A stretch of 6,759 nt of DNA, taken from NCBI GenBank assembly GCA_938091275.1, contig CALKMY010000018.1, positions 1-6,759 of the forward strand, read 5' to 3'. Under the pieces are notes generated by a model. It was not told the origin of the DNA. It worked only from the letters and a program-made list of their open reading frames with translations, and searched no databases. Below, one piece after another: positions 5,840 to 6,759 of the stretch. Position 1 is the first letter of the stretch; every line of letters begins with the position of its first letter. Source of the DNA: Candidatus Nanopelagicales bacterium. Lineage in GTDB: Bacteria > Actinomycetota > Actinomycetes > S36-B12. The translations under genes were made by a program, and so were the position numbers.

Positions 5840-6759
5840 CTACGAACCGGTGGGTCGGTGCGGCTGGATCGCGTCGGCCGGAATGTGGCCGAAGCGTCCG
5901 GCTTGGAAGTCTTCGAACGCCTCGATGACCTCGGACTTCGTGCTCATCACGAACGGTCCGTACTGAAATGTCGGTTGCCGCAGCGGCACACCACCGATGA
6001 TGAACATCTCCAGGTTCGGTGATCGCGACTCTTGTTGATCGGCCGCCCGAACGCGGAGTGCATCGCCGTTGACCAAGACGGCCATCTGACCGGTGTGGAC
6101 GGGGCGCTGCTCGGCTCCTACGGAACCGAAGCCGGCCAAGGTGTAGGCAAGGGCGTTGAAGTCCGATCGCCACGGAATGTCGATTTGCGCTCCCGGAGCG
6201 AGCGTGAGGTGAGCGATGGCGAGGGGCGTGTGCGAAATCCCCGGTCCCTGGTGACCGGCGATTTCGCCGGCAAGGACGCGAAGAACAGCGCCGCCGTCGC
6301 TGCTGGTGACCATCGCGACATCGGCGCCCTGCAGGTCTTGGTACTGCGGGTCGATGCGCTTCTTCTCGGTTGGAAGGTTGATCCACAGCTGCAATCCGTG
6401 AAAGAGGCCGCCACCTTCCACCAGATGTTCGGGTGGGGTTTCGATGTGCAAGATGCCATCGCCGGCAGTCATGTATTGGGTGCCGCCATCGAGAATCGTG
6501 CCGCCACCACCATGGTTGTCCTGGTGCAGGAACTGCCCGTCGATCAGATAGGTGAAGGTTTCGAATCCACGATGCGGGTGCCACGGTGTTCCCTTGGGCT
6601 CACCCGGCGCGTACTCCACTTCGCCCATCTGGTCCATGTGAATGAAGGGGTCGAGGTCGATCGGGTCGACGCCGGCGAAGGCGCGGCGGACGGGAAAACC
6701 TTCGCCCTCGTATCCCTGGGGTGCGTTGGTCACCGTCTTGACGGTGCGCAGGGTGGATG
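5840..6759 (-). CDS. Pirin-family bicupin protein (5' end beyond window)
   Basis: This is a pirin-family metal-binding bicupin. The frame is open to the right edge; a GTG at 6733 exists, but the residues before it (STLRTVKT) continue the usual pirin N terminus, so the true start lies outside. Counting from that GTG, the N-terminal cupin carries the complete metal site: His52 and His54 in WHPHRGFET (51-59) and His96 and Glu98 in GILHIET (93-99), equivalent to the iron ligands of human pirin (His56, His58, His101, Glu103). The C-terminal cupin ends with the conserved YGPFVMST block and a helix ending near GHIPADAI. Family members have been reported as quercetin dioxygenases or redox-sensing regulators, but the role here is unknown. 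It is cytoplasmic with no signal peptide. A 66-bp gap with a hairpin separates it from the TlpA-like gene, so it may end its own transcript. Confidence 0.95.
   Translation of the reverse strand, partial: STLRTVKTVTNAPQGYEGEGFPVRRAFAGVDPIDLDPFIHMDQMGEVEYAPGEPKGTPWHPHRGFETFTYLIDGQFLHQDNHGGGGTILDGGTQYMTAGDGILHIETPPEHLVEGGGLFHGLQLWINLPTEKKRIDPQYQDLQGADVAMVTSSDGGAVLRVLAGEIAGHQGPGISHTPLAIAHLTLAPGAQIDIPWRSDFNALAYTLAGFGSVGAEQRPVHTGQMAVLVNGDALRVRAADQQESRSPNLEMFIIGGVPLRQPTFQYGPFVMSTKSEVIEAFEDFQAGRFGHIPADAIQPHRPTGS

Noticed and set aside
5685..6584. 299-codon minus-strand open frame overlapping pirin and the TlpA start
   Set aside because: It is Arg/Pro/Ser-rich with no family features and lies out of frame with two clearly conserved genes. 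It is a shadow of the pirin gene.

Overview
The window looks like chromosomal DNA from a high-GC actinobacterium, probably a mycolic-acid group genus such as Rhodococcus, Gordonia or a relative. The basis is the GC-rich third codon positions, frequent GTG starts, tight 4-nt gene overlaps and an F420/PPOX-type flavin or deazaflavin split-barrel protein. The genus is a guess. All eight genes lie on the minus strand, so they read from the right edge to the left edge. Almost every base is coding, and no gene-free stretch exceeds about 70 bases.

In transcription order: (1) a pirin-family cupin, open at its 5' end at the right edge (5840-6759); (2) a 66-bp gap with a strong inverted repeat; (3) a TlpA/ResA-like thioredoxin-fold lipoprotein (5183-5773); (4) a DapA-superfamily lyase (4268-5149); (5) a DAO/DadA-type FAD amino-acid oxidase (3042-4265); (6) a proline racemase/4-hydroxyproline 2-epimerase family enzyme with both catalytic cysteines (2025-3032); (7) a small Cys-rich DUF5522-type protein (1774-2028); (8) an Rv2061-like PPOX/F420 protein (1385-1777); (9) a cytochrome P450 that is nearly complete but runs off the left edge (1-1388).

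Genes 4-6 match the three core enzymes of bacterial trans-4-hydroxy-L-proline catabolism. The epimerase makes cis-4-hydroxy-D-proline, the flavoenzyme oxidises it to 1-pyrroline-4-hydroxy-2-carboxylate, and the DapA-like enzyme deaminates and dehydrates that to 2-oxoglutarate semialdehyde. The final semialdehyde dehydrogenase, a transporter and a regulator are not in the window.

The most unusual point is what follows. The epimerase gene is joined by three successive 4-nt stop/start overlaps (GTGA, ATGA, GTGA) to the DUF5522 protein, the PPOX/F420 protein and the P450. This looks like one translationally coupled unit linking amino-acid catabolism to a redox trio of unknown purpose.
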